Assembly (NCBI GenBank): GCA_023139655.1
Contig: JAGLNE010000053.1
Location: 1-17,095, forward strand
Direction: 5' to 3'
Length of the DNA: 17,095 nt
Source: Candidatus Parcubacteria bacterium
GTDB lineage: Bacteria > Patescibacteriota > Patescibacteriia > Patescibacteriales > UBA12075
Position numbers and translations under genes: made by a program. Below, in pieces: positions 15,401 through 17,095 of this stretch. The notes beneath the pieces were generated by a model. That model ran no database searches, was not told the DNA's origin, and saw only the letters and a list, made by a program, of their open reading frames with translations. The first letter of the stretch is position 1. Every line of letters starts with the position of its first letter.

Positions 15401-17095
15401 TTTCACTGAAATTGAGTACATAATAGAAGTTACGAATAACGCCACTGACGCAGAGACTTATTGTTTTAGGGTAACTAATGGCGGTACCGTATTGGATAAC
15501 TATGATATTTATTCCCCTCTTACTTTGGCTGGCAGCACTAATGCCGCGCCTTCTTTTACGGCTGGCCCGTCGGATAATGGTTCGGCCTCTACCACCCCTA
15601 CCGATTACGGCACTAACGTGAATTTTTCCGCTACAGCTAACGATGGTGATGGAAATAATTATTATTTGGCGTTTTGCCAGACCAACAGTATTGCACCCGG
15701 GAACGACGCGCCGCCGACATGTAACGGAGGGGACTGGTGCGTTTCCAGTTCTACTGCCAGCGGAGTTGGAGCTAGTTGCGCGTACATGACCGCTACCAGC
15801 ACTGAGGTATTGGATTGGTACGCTTTTGCGTGCGATAAGGTTCCTGGATTTGGAATCGCAAAATGTTCCGGTTTTTCTCAGGGGACAGGCAATATATTGA
15901 ACGATTCGCCGTTTGTTATTAACTATCCGCCGGATTTTACCAGCGCCACAACCACTGACAATAATAAAGATCCGGGCGAGACCTATACGATCACCGCTAG
16001 TGTTATTGATAACGATACTGCCGGCGGGGCCGACACAATGGATCTGTTCGTGTGTACTCAAAATAGCGCTGTCGCCGGCGCCGGTTGCGCCGGAGTAGGC
16101 AACGTTGAACTTTGTTTTGAATCAGCCACCACCTCACCAAACGCGTCTTGTACTTTTTCCACTTCCACTCCGGCTATAGCCGGAATCTATACTTATTATG
16201 CTTTTATATTTGACAGCCATAATTTAGCCGCGACACCGGCCTCGCGAAGTGGAACATATACCGTGAATGATGTCGCTCCGGTTTTGGGCGGCTTGCTTTT
16301 GAATAACGGAAGCGCTATAACTCTGAACATTAGAGGGGCCGGCGACACAAGTGTTTCAACTGTTAATTTGTCCGTGCTGGACGCTAACGGTTGTTATGAT
16401 TTAGTATCCGCGGTCGGGCGAATCTATATGTCCAACGCCGCCAATGGCTTTAATTGCACGGCTGATGATAATGATTGTTATCATGCTGATGTGGGGAGTT
16501 GTGTTATTACCGATTGTGCCAGCAGTACCGATCAAACAGCTTCCATTACCTGTACGGCTGGCCTTGAATACTTTGCTATTCCGACTGATGATGATTCCGC
16601 TTCTAATCCCTGGAAAAACTATAATTGGCTCTCTTATATACAGGTTTATGACGGTACTAATTACAGTGCCACTACTTCGCCGGGAGTAGAGCTTGATACA
16701 ACCCTGGCTCTTAGCGTGGAAGAGGCGGTTATTGATTTTGGCGGTGGTATGGACCCCGGAGACAATACCGGAACCGATAATGCCACTTCTACGGTAGTAA
16801 ACTCGGGCAATTGTCCGATTGATGCCAATGTATCCGGTACAGACATGAATGGTGATCCCTTTGGTTCAATCCCGGTGGGAAATATCAAATGGGATTTGGA
16901 CAATTTTAATTATCCGGTTAGTGGTACTTCTTTGTCTACCGGTGATGATAAAGCCGAAATAATCGCCCCCAAAGCCACCAGTACGGTTATTATTGTAAAT
17001 GACGATATATATTGGGGCCTGAGCATACCATCTAACGCGTCCAGCAGCGTATATACCGGTCAAAATAGTTTTTCCGTAATTTTGGATGAAAATGA
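456..17095 (+). CDS. Giant multidomain surface/secreted protein with FN3 and DUF2341-LamG domains (3' end outside window)
   Basis: One frame stays open from the ATG at 456 to the window edge: 5,546 complete codons and no stop. The ATG is the first after an in-frame TAA at 438-440. No Shine-Dalgarno is visible; the bases before it are TTGGCTTCCCC. The protein has a basic N terminus with one membrane segment (residues about 16-32) and acidic linkers. Almost all the rest is beta-sandwich domains rich in Thr, Ser, Asp, Asn and Gly: six fibronectin type III domains, two DUF2341-LamG cassettes, five Cys-bearing modules, three RWRNDDG-like domains, a Trp-rich propeller-like stretch and Cys-rich Ig-like domains. 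Such composition and paired Cys point to life outside the cytoplasm. LamG domains commonly bind glycans, so adhesion or cell-cell contact is the likely role. No catalytic residues or sorting signal were recognised. The last residues (TGQNSFSVILDEN) resemble the terminal strand of similar CPR proteins, so the stop is probably near. Confidence 0.96.
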   Translation, partial: MLKKIKSLYKNKVIRLAILFIVLTAMFGYSGGRFYFVKAFNNRVNIFPGSFAVEQIDNGLVWGNVDKSFYQDLSADAEYDEFTIDNAAYIMSSSSLAQYLAKPPVSDESSSDDWDDIEVLGTEGGGTVDVPEEPSVDVPEESVEEGELKIKNEELINEEEKTEETFPDEPAEETIEEDVETLFITSEEEERAEEPTSEPAAESDELSLFDKLRQGLGSLISTAKQLDLFNFKLAQAQDESSVLEEESNIQYTLLNQNIVFSDFSVPLGYEENSLAQINLRLSLAAFSEYVNDYLLLEYRVNGEWHTLEELSLDKRISNQLNGGYLLYNLSENISWEDLDDLKVRISYLNDDLVSDTEDRALEIFLDAIWLEVDYNDPTMETEYISEEEGDFFDPESEGSEVAEDDKDNEKYELKLMSNKLEFKSGEMPAFNFRISKKENFLKKILTNIAQSFRDEYQFLGITARLASGETFEPQIDYLENGEFEIKFDKLPRQIRPGKNTILVFVQDGSERYAFSQDFTWGVLAVNTNKSIYLPYETAYLQMAVLDDNGNTLCQVEYLNLGIKDPSGHITYLSTFNGGIQENPECGPNNVIDSPDYYAYYKVATPGIYQMTLTAQTANGVREIVDSFEVRDELPFEIERVGPTRIYPWAGYGMDFIIRSNMDFQGEFKEFTPVSFKIMYSQGARVEEVGDTNEIIWEVDWQKGKTYHLRYTFDAPNVSPEFYLLGPLRLADARSGQAGRVVFEEARQWQIASDADMGVVLEESIGVDSGTTDTVSWTTAVVASSSEFSGGDKYLIYVTSGFAGSATGVNTDFEIVYGTSVQYVGLVEGPGDNYDAFPISWFDVYDQPATPNDITLRYRTNSGASYALNAQILAINLSDLETTDWEYASNTTQVEHTNSMTARANITLSEADGTKDWLIMGMEEVQIDSSGKNYQGEIYNGSASYMGYSMEGESTAELLTYVLYLPFDNVAVSTQFSIRTRDDSSSGLENDHVKSRIFALNLDAFENHKTYYANINTALSATPTWTEVGNLNNGGNYQPTATGDQLIFASFIDDAASASAGTNNRLQVNGVTTPSSWSWVQSPIVSQTTHDATDESLNNIITKISIPSSGHSIDLDATEIISNSQIADEVSLTVFSAKIKSPIELTADDQTESDGTSIVNGDWSEDSAVKLKASINSGRGSASAYFYFQLLTDAGTFSTATSEPGSACSSGIAFGSCASKIWTVSASTTGAIASATVDIITLSDTTYKWQVNAFDEDGYTPGWRFFNTETPNFGIDTATPTAPGPLTEEQKTGTTITLGFGTSTTEANFSEYKIFYKQGTSSVSEDDTEHNDSNLEHIDYNSADTTVILGLQPSTAYVFNIWVYDEYGRIASSTEITITTTESISVVANEQYKSDIFTAISNGGWTDEEEVNFSASASDSNASTTNFDFYFELLDENGTFTTATSAPASPCSVGTTYGGCTNRIWIASASTTSWYDGDWEYRKKITINASQVATTTTGFIVLATTTDSNLAHMASGGHMGSSTGADIVITDSDAVTALDYEREYYDSSTGETVLWIKADVSSTINKILYLYYGNSGVSADMSTTTGVWDDNYIMVQHLDETSGTHYDSTQYSNDASTVGGVDQDAIGQFDGADDFDGENDYIDTDASITVNSTTGWTGSAWVYLEAENPARQYILQHLGGSGQSWLYRVASTDQLESSIGGSVLAGGSINLNQWHYAAVTIGTGVGADKILYLDGNIVASGTEETTANTDDFRIGSHRVPNNNNEEWDGILDEIRLSNTARSTGWIETEYNNQSSVSDFLSFANEENINTKLTEMVINIASIPDRGSTPGTGYKWQVLACTNMSLCTNWDDFNSTIPNFKVDTVPPDAPGNLTLATTTASSITVKFGSSTIEANFADYKIFYKAGFAEVDVTDIEHNDSNLDSIDYDGATSTIITGLSPDTKYVINIWAYDLSGSKTSAAEITADTKAAPHARARSVIFPAGNSTGNGTTGENTDTNYTFSSFNYRLAETDVGIRNAYILFEAQFEAYHSNSSNYVGYNLAFDTCLEPCMADAFSGTGRILKDDNTVLAYNESESNQVRLLLDVTDEAQLAAYVGDGANMEAQVGYRLETGAATTSIANAKAMLIVTYSFDDDNSTNITNTVIYPLESTSGGDSGTRLSSQSDGCIKDTDCPLFSYNMEIPEVSTRLSSWFQTYAVNDGNGANDISLNVNIEGTNIDSDTFIHEASNSGDQSSLPRLVFANVSGFAANTAQTLEYYADSPGVPTYYLMGGEVAETYIAAKSATTKTRTVSFPIGVMTNGQDTATASGTVNVYFPENGGGSGIVDVKKAWFRVISNNYNSGAYTQTISTKVGNNVQSGNYAYNLDAGDLVIKPAFNIIHVVPSSDYSELETANSATPKAIVLYTTNSSVNMGGVTAELMITYTYTDESSGYLASLNLYGGQGDVDGNTQDVSLAIAPSVFPELRGTETVRAGALQTSYLISDSDGDVPAAWFTMDANISTGSPSCVNAFYHHSDGFNSFAEFFKDVTPSMDTVDAEEYNACYSNVNGTDATTGAKMNAIWLYTYQWQAPNPLLTQHAWRWYENVDSIDPSVPKADEKIAISNVNIGDILRLRMNIGELIESVATSTQNFKLQYATGTDCTVISDWDDVGSVAGGQPWIGYNNPDPVDGATLSSNKLASSTVAESYEEENPSANIPRGLSDGEFGEWDWAIYNQSASSSSNYCFRMVFGDGLPLDDYLSNSFAKLTTASANTEPNNPGSLGQYLDDGISVISNLSWINESDVKLTAAVTDPNISEVITLYFELASSTGSFTTATTVPSGACLSGTAYTACPGKIWAASSSPGDYRSTPFIGTSSITSILESSPGYKWQVLACDDSGVCSDWTVFNAVDPNFKIDTTPPSSPGDLIFSTSTPTTITLDLGASTTEINFSEYKIFYKVGTAGVTESDTEFDHSIFDHQDYDGATTTLVTDLSANTTYVFNIFAYDLAGNKASATIEVIGTTTSAFNPPTGFIDNTTEQKIDGSGIVDIAILVDDPDNDDTLRAKVFYEAGQGCGFATLSDPTIDETDLSITATYGDPDADNNYPYQVGTTSAWIVTSPGFNYVFFDWQTKTDLPAADGYYCLGLVVNDGGLDQVATHTKSFYIDNVDPTAPGPLATSTKSYNSATLAFGSSSVDTNFEEYKIFYKEGTSGVSENDSEWNQADDSSLNSANYSGATTTTIIGLSPNTWYVFNIFAYDSYGNKASATVEFSIKTNAIPTNISASNQYLSDGATNIANNTWIDENSVILRALAHDQDSADLITFYYELISATGTYATATSVPSDTCASGTAFGACSSNIWAVSTSSSELPADWYNKDWFYRKQITINAAQVATTSSDFPILATTTDSDLASYARFDGYDIVFTDSGGTTTLNYEREYFNPSTGELTAWIKTDISSTTDTVLYMYYGNSAASTDQATTTGAWSSTYAGVWHLSESVVDESSEANAHLDSTAGGNDGDQYGNNEMPGQIYRGQEFDGINDYVDIGNTGSSINTVSFWMKADSLSEDIIDLDGGTYTISIVSGVATTTGFVNPTIYIDNVATTTIDTGWHYMTVVTDTAFSVDNFDIARIGSNYYNGMLDEVRISNTARSAAWVKTQLNNQSNVNNFLSIGSATQVTSFYETTLVITIPDNPDYSSGYKWQAMACDDDNDCSAWDQFNVVTPNFKVDTSDPSPPGQLSESSKTSNTITLDFGAPTDEDNFVEYKIYYSTSSPVSEADNLHGSSTDPNLNFFDYDGAADTIISGLNPNTTYYFNIWAYDIVGHKASSTFINVTTIISSSSPGVTFYTKGTRTLYYNIWSGSSWTGEQAGPNLGSNADFAIRHIRTARSDDGGKIGILAKASSTTGLEQEWWGTVYRFAADDFVGSTKLGATSTSAVNAELITGCLAALSGNEFVAVRNNNTSDGTLIFSWNSVDGWSSEGPGPDPGAVLNGCELVRRPNTDNYLLMTFDDDVDVGSSYYYGGSTYSNSWTTWTGHATQEDDTNNYVGEAFFDLSDNTRGAINYSGSVSNDYTYAKYFSCGDSSINYGGAVASPATAPDDWSSDFVHGEFAADPGNTGIAYYVGRDTSGELNVYQLDVSSPVISWATTTNGDNVSSGDLYSETNYSQKPLAINFYKSGKGVVALNYNTDPSVPIYSVIDTSGNSLSATSSVPGAGSNLWTRVRFYDDPGENEFVALYQNDDIDYAAAFWDGGNDAFYSVGNQAWTEIVTAAGALEANDENISFAFTAYNAAPDSSGSLEQYKSNASTTIANEDWTDETTVKFEISATDLDTYEIITLYLNLVVDNDDFTTSTVESIFNACASTTQYGSCNSKIWAVASSTVGDYSVTPFTATATITTIASSTIGYKWQAIACDDEGECSAWSEFNAVTPNFYVDDLAPSAPGSLSDVNVTSNSVTLQFGAATVEDNFSEYKIFYKIGASGVTESDNAWTQIEDGSLGIKNYGSATNTIITNLSSSTQYVFNIWSYDLAGNKASATAPVATTTHAAANLEQTSYLLENDDGSDVNSNTAEVAASTTLSNINIGERINARIQIENNGSDIAASKVYILQYENLTDAAGIWNDVGAATEISYSPGFSGSNGNAITSNKAVANTNTWADGTWHENTNVTGSFSLTNGNYTEFVFAIETSNATAGKTYRLRLFNNTDNKALNGYDNYSRFSTVATEIKRYSKGLYASLPSGAGDLTYYLDPKGYADVLSDDSNRGNATSTSAYPIYLFATKHINSTDAASSSWNGQSSVAPSVTNVVLQVYRYGTTNAWVTLDTEAAASANTDFNLNGALNSSLSEYYAADNWILWRVYQGSGSQTLKTDYYQANFAAPVPVTEQIHYRWRNDDGTQISATWLEAEDIGNPTVGAALNKGSSTRLRLAIANTGGGDATNYNYRLEYASSSAGCASDPGYWETVPITATTEHFEMATSSYFNDSDPTTTTTTNSEGYNFVAGDMVEDPSNATGNITLSEEDFTEIEYIIEVTNNATDAETYCFRVTNGGTVLDNYDIYSPLTLAGSTNAAPSFTAGPSDNGSASTTPTDYGTNVNFSATANDGDGNNYYLAFCQTNSIAPGNDAPPTCNGGDWCVSSSTASGVGASCAYMTATSTEVLDWYAFACDKVPGFGIAKCSGFSQGTGNILNDSPFVINYPPDFTSATTTDNNKDPGETYTITASVIDNDTAGGADTMDLFVCTQNSAVAGAGCAGVGNVELCFESATTSPNASCTFSTSTPAIAGIYTYYAFIFDSHNLAATPASRSGTYTVNDVAPVLGGLLLNNGSAITLNIRGAGDTSVSTVNLSVLDANGCYDLVSAVGRIYMSNAANGFNCTADDNDCYHADVGSCVITDCASSTDQTASITCTAGLEYFAIPTDDDSASNPWKNYNWLSYIQVYDGTNYSATTSPGVELDTTLALSVEEAVIDFGGGMDPGDNTGTDNATSTVVNSGNCPIDANVSGTDMNGDPFGSIPVGNIKWDLDNFNYPVSGTSLSTGDDKAEIIAPKATSTVIIVNDDIYWGLSIPSNASSSVYTGQNSFSVILDEN
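492..551 (+). other. N-terminal membrane segment (signal anchor or signal peptide)
   Basis: Residues 1-15 carry six or seven basic residues (MLKKIKSLYKNKVIR). They are followed by a hydrophobic run LAILFIVLTAMFGYSGG (residues 16-32). This is the n-region and core of a Sec signal. No strong cleavage site follows at once (GGRFYFVKAF), so it may stay as an anchor. A later LAQAQD (about residues 233-238) looks like an AxA site but is too far from the hydrophobic core. Confidence 0.8.
771..1073 (+). other. Acidic Glu/Asp/Ser-rich linker
   Basis: Residues about 106-206 are low complexity and highly acidic (SDESSSDDWDD, VPEEPSVDVPEE, EEDVETLFITSEEEERAEEP). They look disordered, a spacer between the membrane segment and the first folded domain. 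A second shorter acidic stretch (residues about 379-411, YISEEEGDFFDPESEG) follows the first folded domain. A tract of AT-rich repeat at 893-930 lies inside this linker (separate entry). Confidence 0.8.
893..930 (+). repeat. AT-rich low-complexity tract inside the acidic linker
   Basis: From about 893 to 930 the DNA becomes nearly pure A/T with a few G, built of AATTAAAAATTAAAAATGAAG-like units, and is flanked by GC-richer acidic coding sequence. It translates in frame as GELKIKNEELINE. The unit resembles dispersed AT-rich repeats I associate with bacterial intergenic DNA, so it may be absorbed repeat. It could equally be ordinary drift in a disordered linker. Confidence 0.4.
1200..1580 (+). 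other. N-terminal beta-sandwich-like domain
   Basis: Residues about 249-376 alternate strands and turns: IVFSDFSVPLGY, LLLEYRVNGEWHTLEELSLD, GGYLLYNLSENISWEDLDDLKVRISYL, ALEIFLDAIWLEVDYN. The order resembles jelly-roll domains that carry an 'effective stress/strain' type loop in large CPR surface proteins, but I cannot name a Pfam family. It has no Cys and ends at the second acidic stretch. Confidence 0.5.
1690..2700 (+). other. Set of Ig/macroglobulin-like domains, including an MG2-like one
   Basis: Residues about 412-522 form one beta domain (LEFKSGEMPAFNFRISKKE to YAFSQDFTWG). Residues about 523-630 begin VLAVNTNKSIYLPYETAYLQMAV, matching the 'd..iY.pgetv.l...v' opening of alpha-2-macroglobulin MG2 domains. 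They end YYKVATPGIYQMTLTAQT and carry Cys 553 and Cys 585. These are the only two Cys in the first 1,206 residues, so they probably pair. Residues about 631-750 form a further Ig-like domain (FEIERVGPTRIYPWAGYGMDF to EARQWQIASD), interrupted by the in-frame palindrome at 2632-2660. MG2 likeness is by pattern only. Confidence 0.45.
2632..2660 (+). repeat. GC-rich imperfect palindromic repeat inserted in frame
   Basis: The 29 bases start CCCTTCGACTCGCTGACG and end CTCGCTCAGGG, followed by CAGGCGGGACGGG. The CCCTTCGAC...GCTCAGGG form matches a family of imperfect palindromes scattered between genes in many bacteria, CPR included (recalled, not searched). Here it sits inside coding sequence without breaking the frame. 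It adds roughly 13 residues rich in Arg, Ala and Gly (about residues 727-740) between YLLGPL and VVFEEARQWQIASD. The flanks read as continuous beta-domain sequence without it. Confidence 0.65.
2712..3884 (+). repeat. Three tandem Cys-free beta-repeat units
   Basis: Residues about 753-1143 hold three diverged units of roughly 100-130 residues. Each has a 'yLI..SG' or 'qLIFASF' strand, an N/D-rich loop, then an 'LRYRT..GASYALNAQILAINL' or 'FSIRTRDD..SRIFALNL' strand pair. Unit 1 starts near KYLIYVTSGFAG, unit 2 near DWLIMGMEEVQI, unit 3 near DQLIFASFIDD. Unit 2 repeats unit 1 most clearly (IRTRDDSSSG/LRYRTNSGAS, IFALNLDAF/ILAINLSDL). There is no Cys in the whole stretch. Family unknown; a surface stalk is a reasonable guess. 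Confidence 0.5.
3885..4595 (+). repeat. Composite module 1: Cys-module plus FN3
   Basis: The first half runs GDWSEDSAVKLKASI, YFYFQLLTDAGTFSTATS, a C-x8-C pair (codons 4074 and 4101), SKIWTVSAS, then YKWQVNAFDEDG. The linker TPNFGIDTATPTAPG leads into a fibronectin type III domain (about 4293-4595). The FN3 shows EANFSEYKIFYKQG, TTVILGLQPSTAYVFNIWVYDEYG and ITITTT, its B-to-G strand landmarks. This copy lacks the second Cys pair found in modules 2-5 (AFDEDGYTPGW in place of ACDD..CS.W). Confidence 0.75.
4614..6350 (+). repeat. Composite module 2: Cys-module split by DUF2341-LamG, plus FN3
   Basis: The module opens NEQYKSDIF, NGGWTDEEEVNFSAS, FDFYFELLDENGTFTTATS, with a C-x8-C pair (4803, 4830) and NRIWIASASTTS. 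A DUF2341-LamG cassette then interrupts it at 4872-5861. It resumes with EMVINIASI, GYKWQVLACTNMSLCTNW (Cys at 5970 and 5988) and IPNFKVDTVPPDAPG. The FN3 (about 6045-6350) carries EANFADYKIFYKAG and TIITGLSPDTKYVINIWAYDLSG. Resumption after the insert aligns with uninterrupted modules 3 and 5, so the cassette is a true nested insertion. Confidence 0.8.
4872..5861 (+). other. DUF2341-LamG cassette 1, nested in module 2
   Basis: About 330 residues. DUF2341 landmarks come first: WYDGDWEYRKKITI, DIVITDSD, LDYEREYYDSSTGETVLWIK, KILYLYYGN. Then a LamG/concanavalin-like jelly roll: VQHLDETSG, DGENDYIDTD, WTGSAWVYLEA, WHYAAVTIGTG, LYLDGNIVASG, FRIGSHR, WDGILDEIRLSNTARS, then the characteristic tail TEYNNQSSVSDFLS. 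DUF2341 followed by LamG is a widespread surface-protein pair; LamG domains often bind carbohydrate or matrix ligands. The substrate here is unknown. Confidence 0.9.
6363..8168 (+). repeat. Tandem jelly-roll-like units
   Basis: This holds about 600 residues in three main diverged units. Unit a (about 6363-6866) runs ARSVIFPAGNSTGN to ANAKAMLIVTYSFDDD. Unit b (about 6867-7298) runs NTVIYPLESTSG to YYLMGGEVAETYIAA. Unit c (about 7299-7745) runs TRTVSFPIGVMTNGQDTA to TAELMITYTYTDESS. A less regular tail follows (YLASLNLYGGQGDV to IWLYTYQWQAP). Units a and c share the opening (V-F/S-P strand, Gly/Thr loop) and the closing 'mLIvTYsf' strand. Cys occur as close pairs (CLEPC, CIKDTDC). D/N/G loops such as DSDGDV and GDVDGN could bind calcium. 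I know the style from CPR surface proteins but no named family. Confidence 0.5.
8169..8690 (+). repeat. RWRNDDG-like domain, copy 1
   Basis: It begins HAWRWYENVDS, then VNIGDILRLRMNI, FKLQYATGTDC, ISDWDDVG, a long loop, GEFGEWDWAIYNQ, NYCFRMVF and LDDYLSNSFAKL. It aligns by eye with copies 2 and 3. The Cys at codons 8364 and 8613 match the pair in copy 3. This domain type is frequent in large CPR surface proteins; its function is unknown. Confidence 0.6.
8697..9446 (+). repeat. Composite module 3: uninterrupted Cys-module plus FN3
   Basis: The order is SLGQYLDDG, SWINESDVKLTAAV, ITLYFELASSTGSFTTATT, then CLSGTAYTAC (C-x8-C), GKIWAASSS, SITSILESS, GYKWQVLACDDSGVCSDW (C-x5-C) and DPNFKIDTTPPSSPG. 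The FN3 at about 9135-9446 carries EINFSEYKIFYKVG and TLVTDLSANTTYVFNIFAYDLAG. It has no DUF2341-LamG insert: between IWAASSS and the next strand are only some 15 residues. This makes it a reference for the insertion point in modules 2 and 4. Confidence 0.78.
9447..10196 (+). repeat. Distinct beta domain followed by a further FN3
   Basis: Residues at 9447-9878 form another domain: GFIDNTTEQKIDGSGIVDIAILVDDP, RAKVFYEAGQGCGF, YGDPDADNNYPYQVG, FFDWQTKTDLP, GYYCLGLVVND. It has two Cys and Asp-rich loops that could hold calcium. It lacks the C-x8-C and YKWQ marks of the composite modules and the PNF linker. It ends in DNVDPTAPG and leads into an FN3 (about 9879-10196) with DTNFEEYKIFYKEG and TTIIGLSPNTWYVFNIFAYDSYG. 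So this FN3 has swapped its usual partner. Confidence 0.65.
10197..11861 (+). repeat. Composite module 4: Cys-module split by DUF2341-LamG, plus FN3
   Basis: The module opens SASNQYLSDG, TWIDENSVILRALAH, ITFYYELISATGTYATATS, CASGTAFGAC (C-x8-C) and SNIWAVSTSSS. A cassette interrupts it at 10488-11372. It resumes with TTLVITI, GYKWQAMACDDDNDCSAW (C-x5-C) and TPNFKVDTSDPSPPG. The FN3 at about 11550-11861 carries EDNFVEYKIYYSTS and TIISGLNPNTTYYFNIWAYDIVG. The insertion site is the same as in module 2, within a few residues. Confidence 0.8.
10488..11372 (+). other. DUF2341-LamG cassette 2, nested in module 4
   Basis: About 295 residues. DUF2341 marks: WYNKDWFYRKQITI, YDIVFTDSGG, LNYEREYFNPSTGELTAWIK, TVLYMYYGN. 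LamG marks: AGVWHLSES, FDGINDYVDIG, NTVSFWMKAD, PTIYIDNV, WHYMTVVTD, FDIARIGSN, YNGMLDEVRISNTARS, then KTQLNNQSNVNNFLS. It is shorter than cassette 1 mainly in the LamG part. The two cassettes share protein motifs (YRK.ITINA.QVATT, YGNS, LDE.R.SNTARS), but their DNA has clearly diverged, so they are not a recent copy of each other. Confidence 0.88.
11862..13220 (+). other. Trp-rich repeat region, possibly beta-propeller-like
   Basis: Some 450 residues with recurring W-x-G/S-x-x-W elements and blade-like strand sets: LYYNIWSGSSWTGEQAGPN, LIFSWNSVDGWSSEGPG, STYSNSWTTWTG, AFWDGGNDAFY, NQAWTEI. Between them are strands such as GKIGILAKA, NEFVAVRNN, NYLLMTFDDD and ENEFVALYQN. This resembles CPR segments in which 'W.G..W' units alternate with 'e.fala..d'. 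A sialidase/BNR-like propeller is a possibility, but Asp-box motifs (SxDxGxTW) are not seen. No enzyme residues recognised. Confidence 0.4.
13221..13982 (+). repeat. Composite module 5: uninterrupted Cys-module plus FN3
   Basis: The order is SLEQYKSNAS, DWTDETTVKFEISA, IITLYLNLVVDNDDFTTST, CASTTQYGSC (C-x8-C), SKIWAVASS, ATITTIASS, GYKWQAIACDDEGECSAW (C-x5-C) and TPNFYVDDLAPSAPG. The FN3 at about 13662-13982 carries EDNFSEYKIFYKIG and TIITNLSSSTQYVFNIWSYDLAG. It is closest to module 3 in form, with no DUF2341-LamG insert. Confidence 0.78.
13986..14522 (+). repeat. RWRNDDG-like domain, copy 2 (Cys-less)
   Basis: It begins QTSYLLENDDGSD, then ININIGERINARIQIENNG, KVYILQYENLTDAAGIWNDVG, a long loop with WADGTWHENTN, TEFVFAIETSN, KTYRLRLFNN and LNGYDNYSRFS. 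It aligns with copies 1 and 3 but lacks both Cys of their pair: DAAGIW stands where copies 1 and 3 have a Cys, and TYRLRLF stands for YCFR. Confidence 0.6.
14523..14987 (+). other. Beta domain between RWRNDDG-like copies
   Basis: About 155 residues: KGLYASLPSGAGDLTYYL, DPKGYADVLSDD, YPIYLFATKHINST, VTNVVLQVYRYGTTNAWVTLD, DFNLNGALNSSLSEYYAADNWILWRVYQ, TLKTDYYQANFA. The end (strand, 'YY.a.n...RVYQ', 'TDYY') is a pattern I recognise from other CPR surface proteins just ahead of RWRNDDG domains. No Cys. Function unknown. Confidence 0.5.
14988..15530 (+). repeat. RWRNDDG-like domain, copy 3 (canonical)
   Basis: The clearest copy: QIHYRWRNDDGTQ, LNKGSSTRLRLAIANTGGG, YNYRLEYASSSAGC (Cys codon 15198), YWETVPI, a SSYFNDSDP stretch and a run of six Thr, FTEIEYIIEVTNNATDAETYCFRVTNGG (Cys codon 15462), and LDNYDIYSPLTLA. 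The RWRNDDG start and YCFRVTN strand are the typical marks. It leads directly into the Ig-like pair. Confidence 0.68.
15540..16280 (+). other. Two Cys-rich Ig-like domains
   Basis: Domain 1 (about 15540-15927) begins APSFTAGPSDNGS, then NVNFSATANDGDGNNYYLAFC, DWCVSSS, DWYAFACDKV and ends DSPFVINYPP. Domain 2 (about 15928-16280) begins DFTSATTTDNNKDPGETYTITASV, then DLFVCTQN, CTFSTSTP, YYAFIFDSHN and ends YTVNDVAP. There are ten Cys in about 245 residues, far denser than elsewhere. DGDGNN is a possible calcium loop. The pair is a common C-terminal block of large CPR secreted proteins, by my recollection. Confidence 0.6.
16281..17095 (+). other. C-terminal region, truncated by the window
   Basis: The first part is Cys-rich: VNLSVLDANGCYDLVSAVGRIYMS, FNCTADDNDCY, GSCVITDC, ITCTAGLEYFAIP, then YIQVYDGTNYSATTSPGVELDTTLAL. 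The last part lacks most Cys: VEEAVIDFGGGMDPGDNTGTDNATSTVVNSGNCPID, ANVSGTDM, IYWGLSIP, YTGQNSFSVILDEN. It reads as a domain that locates a mean ('VNSGN.PID') followed by a terminal strand. In similar CPR proteins the chain stops soon after this 'TGqN.F' strand, so only a few codons may be missing. Confidence 0.5.

Noticed and set aside
15387..16061. 224-residue open frame on the minus strand
   Set aside because: It is antisense to the well-supported RWRNDDG-like and Ig-like domains. Its product is low in recognisable structure, rich in Ile, Arg, Ser and Gly as expected from reversing Asn/Asp/Ala/Thr codons. No promoter or start site supports it.
2857..16689. Many plus-strand frames of 60-110 codons in the next frame
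   Set aside because: All lie inside the giant gene in other frames, mostly one base on. None has recognised domains, and the giant frame carries the conserved motifs throughout.
456..17095. Alternative genetic code (TGA as Gly)
   Set aside because: No in-frame TGA occurs in more than 5,500 codons, and Gly is written with GGN codons throughout.
1..17095. tRNA, rRNA, CRISPR array, insertion sequence or phage genes
   Set aside because: I looked for cloverleaf, direct-repeat/spacer, inverted-repeat-with-transposase and structural phage signals. None were found outside the features listed.
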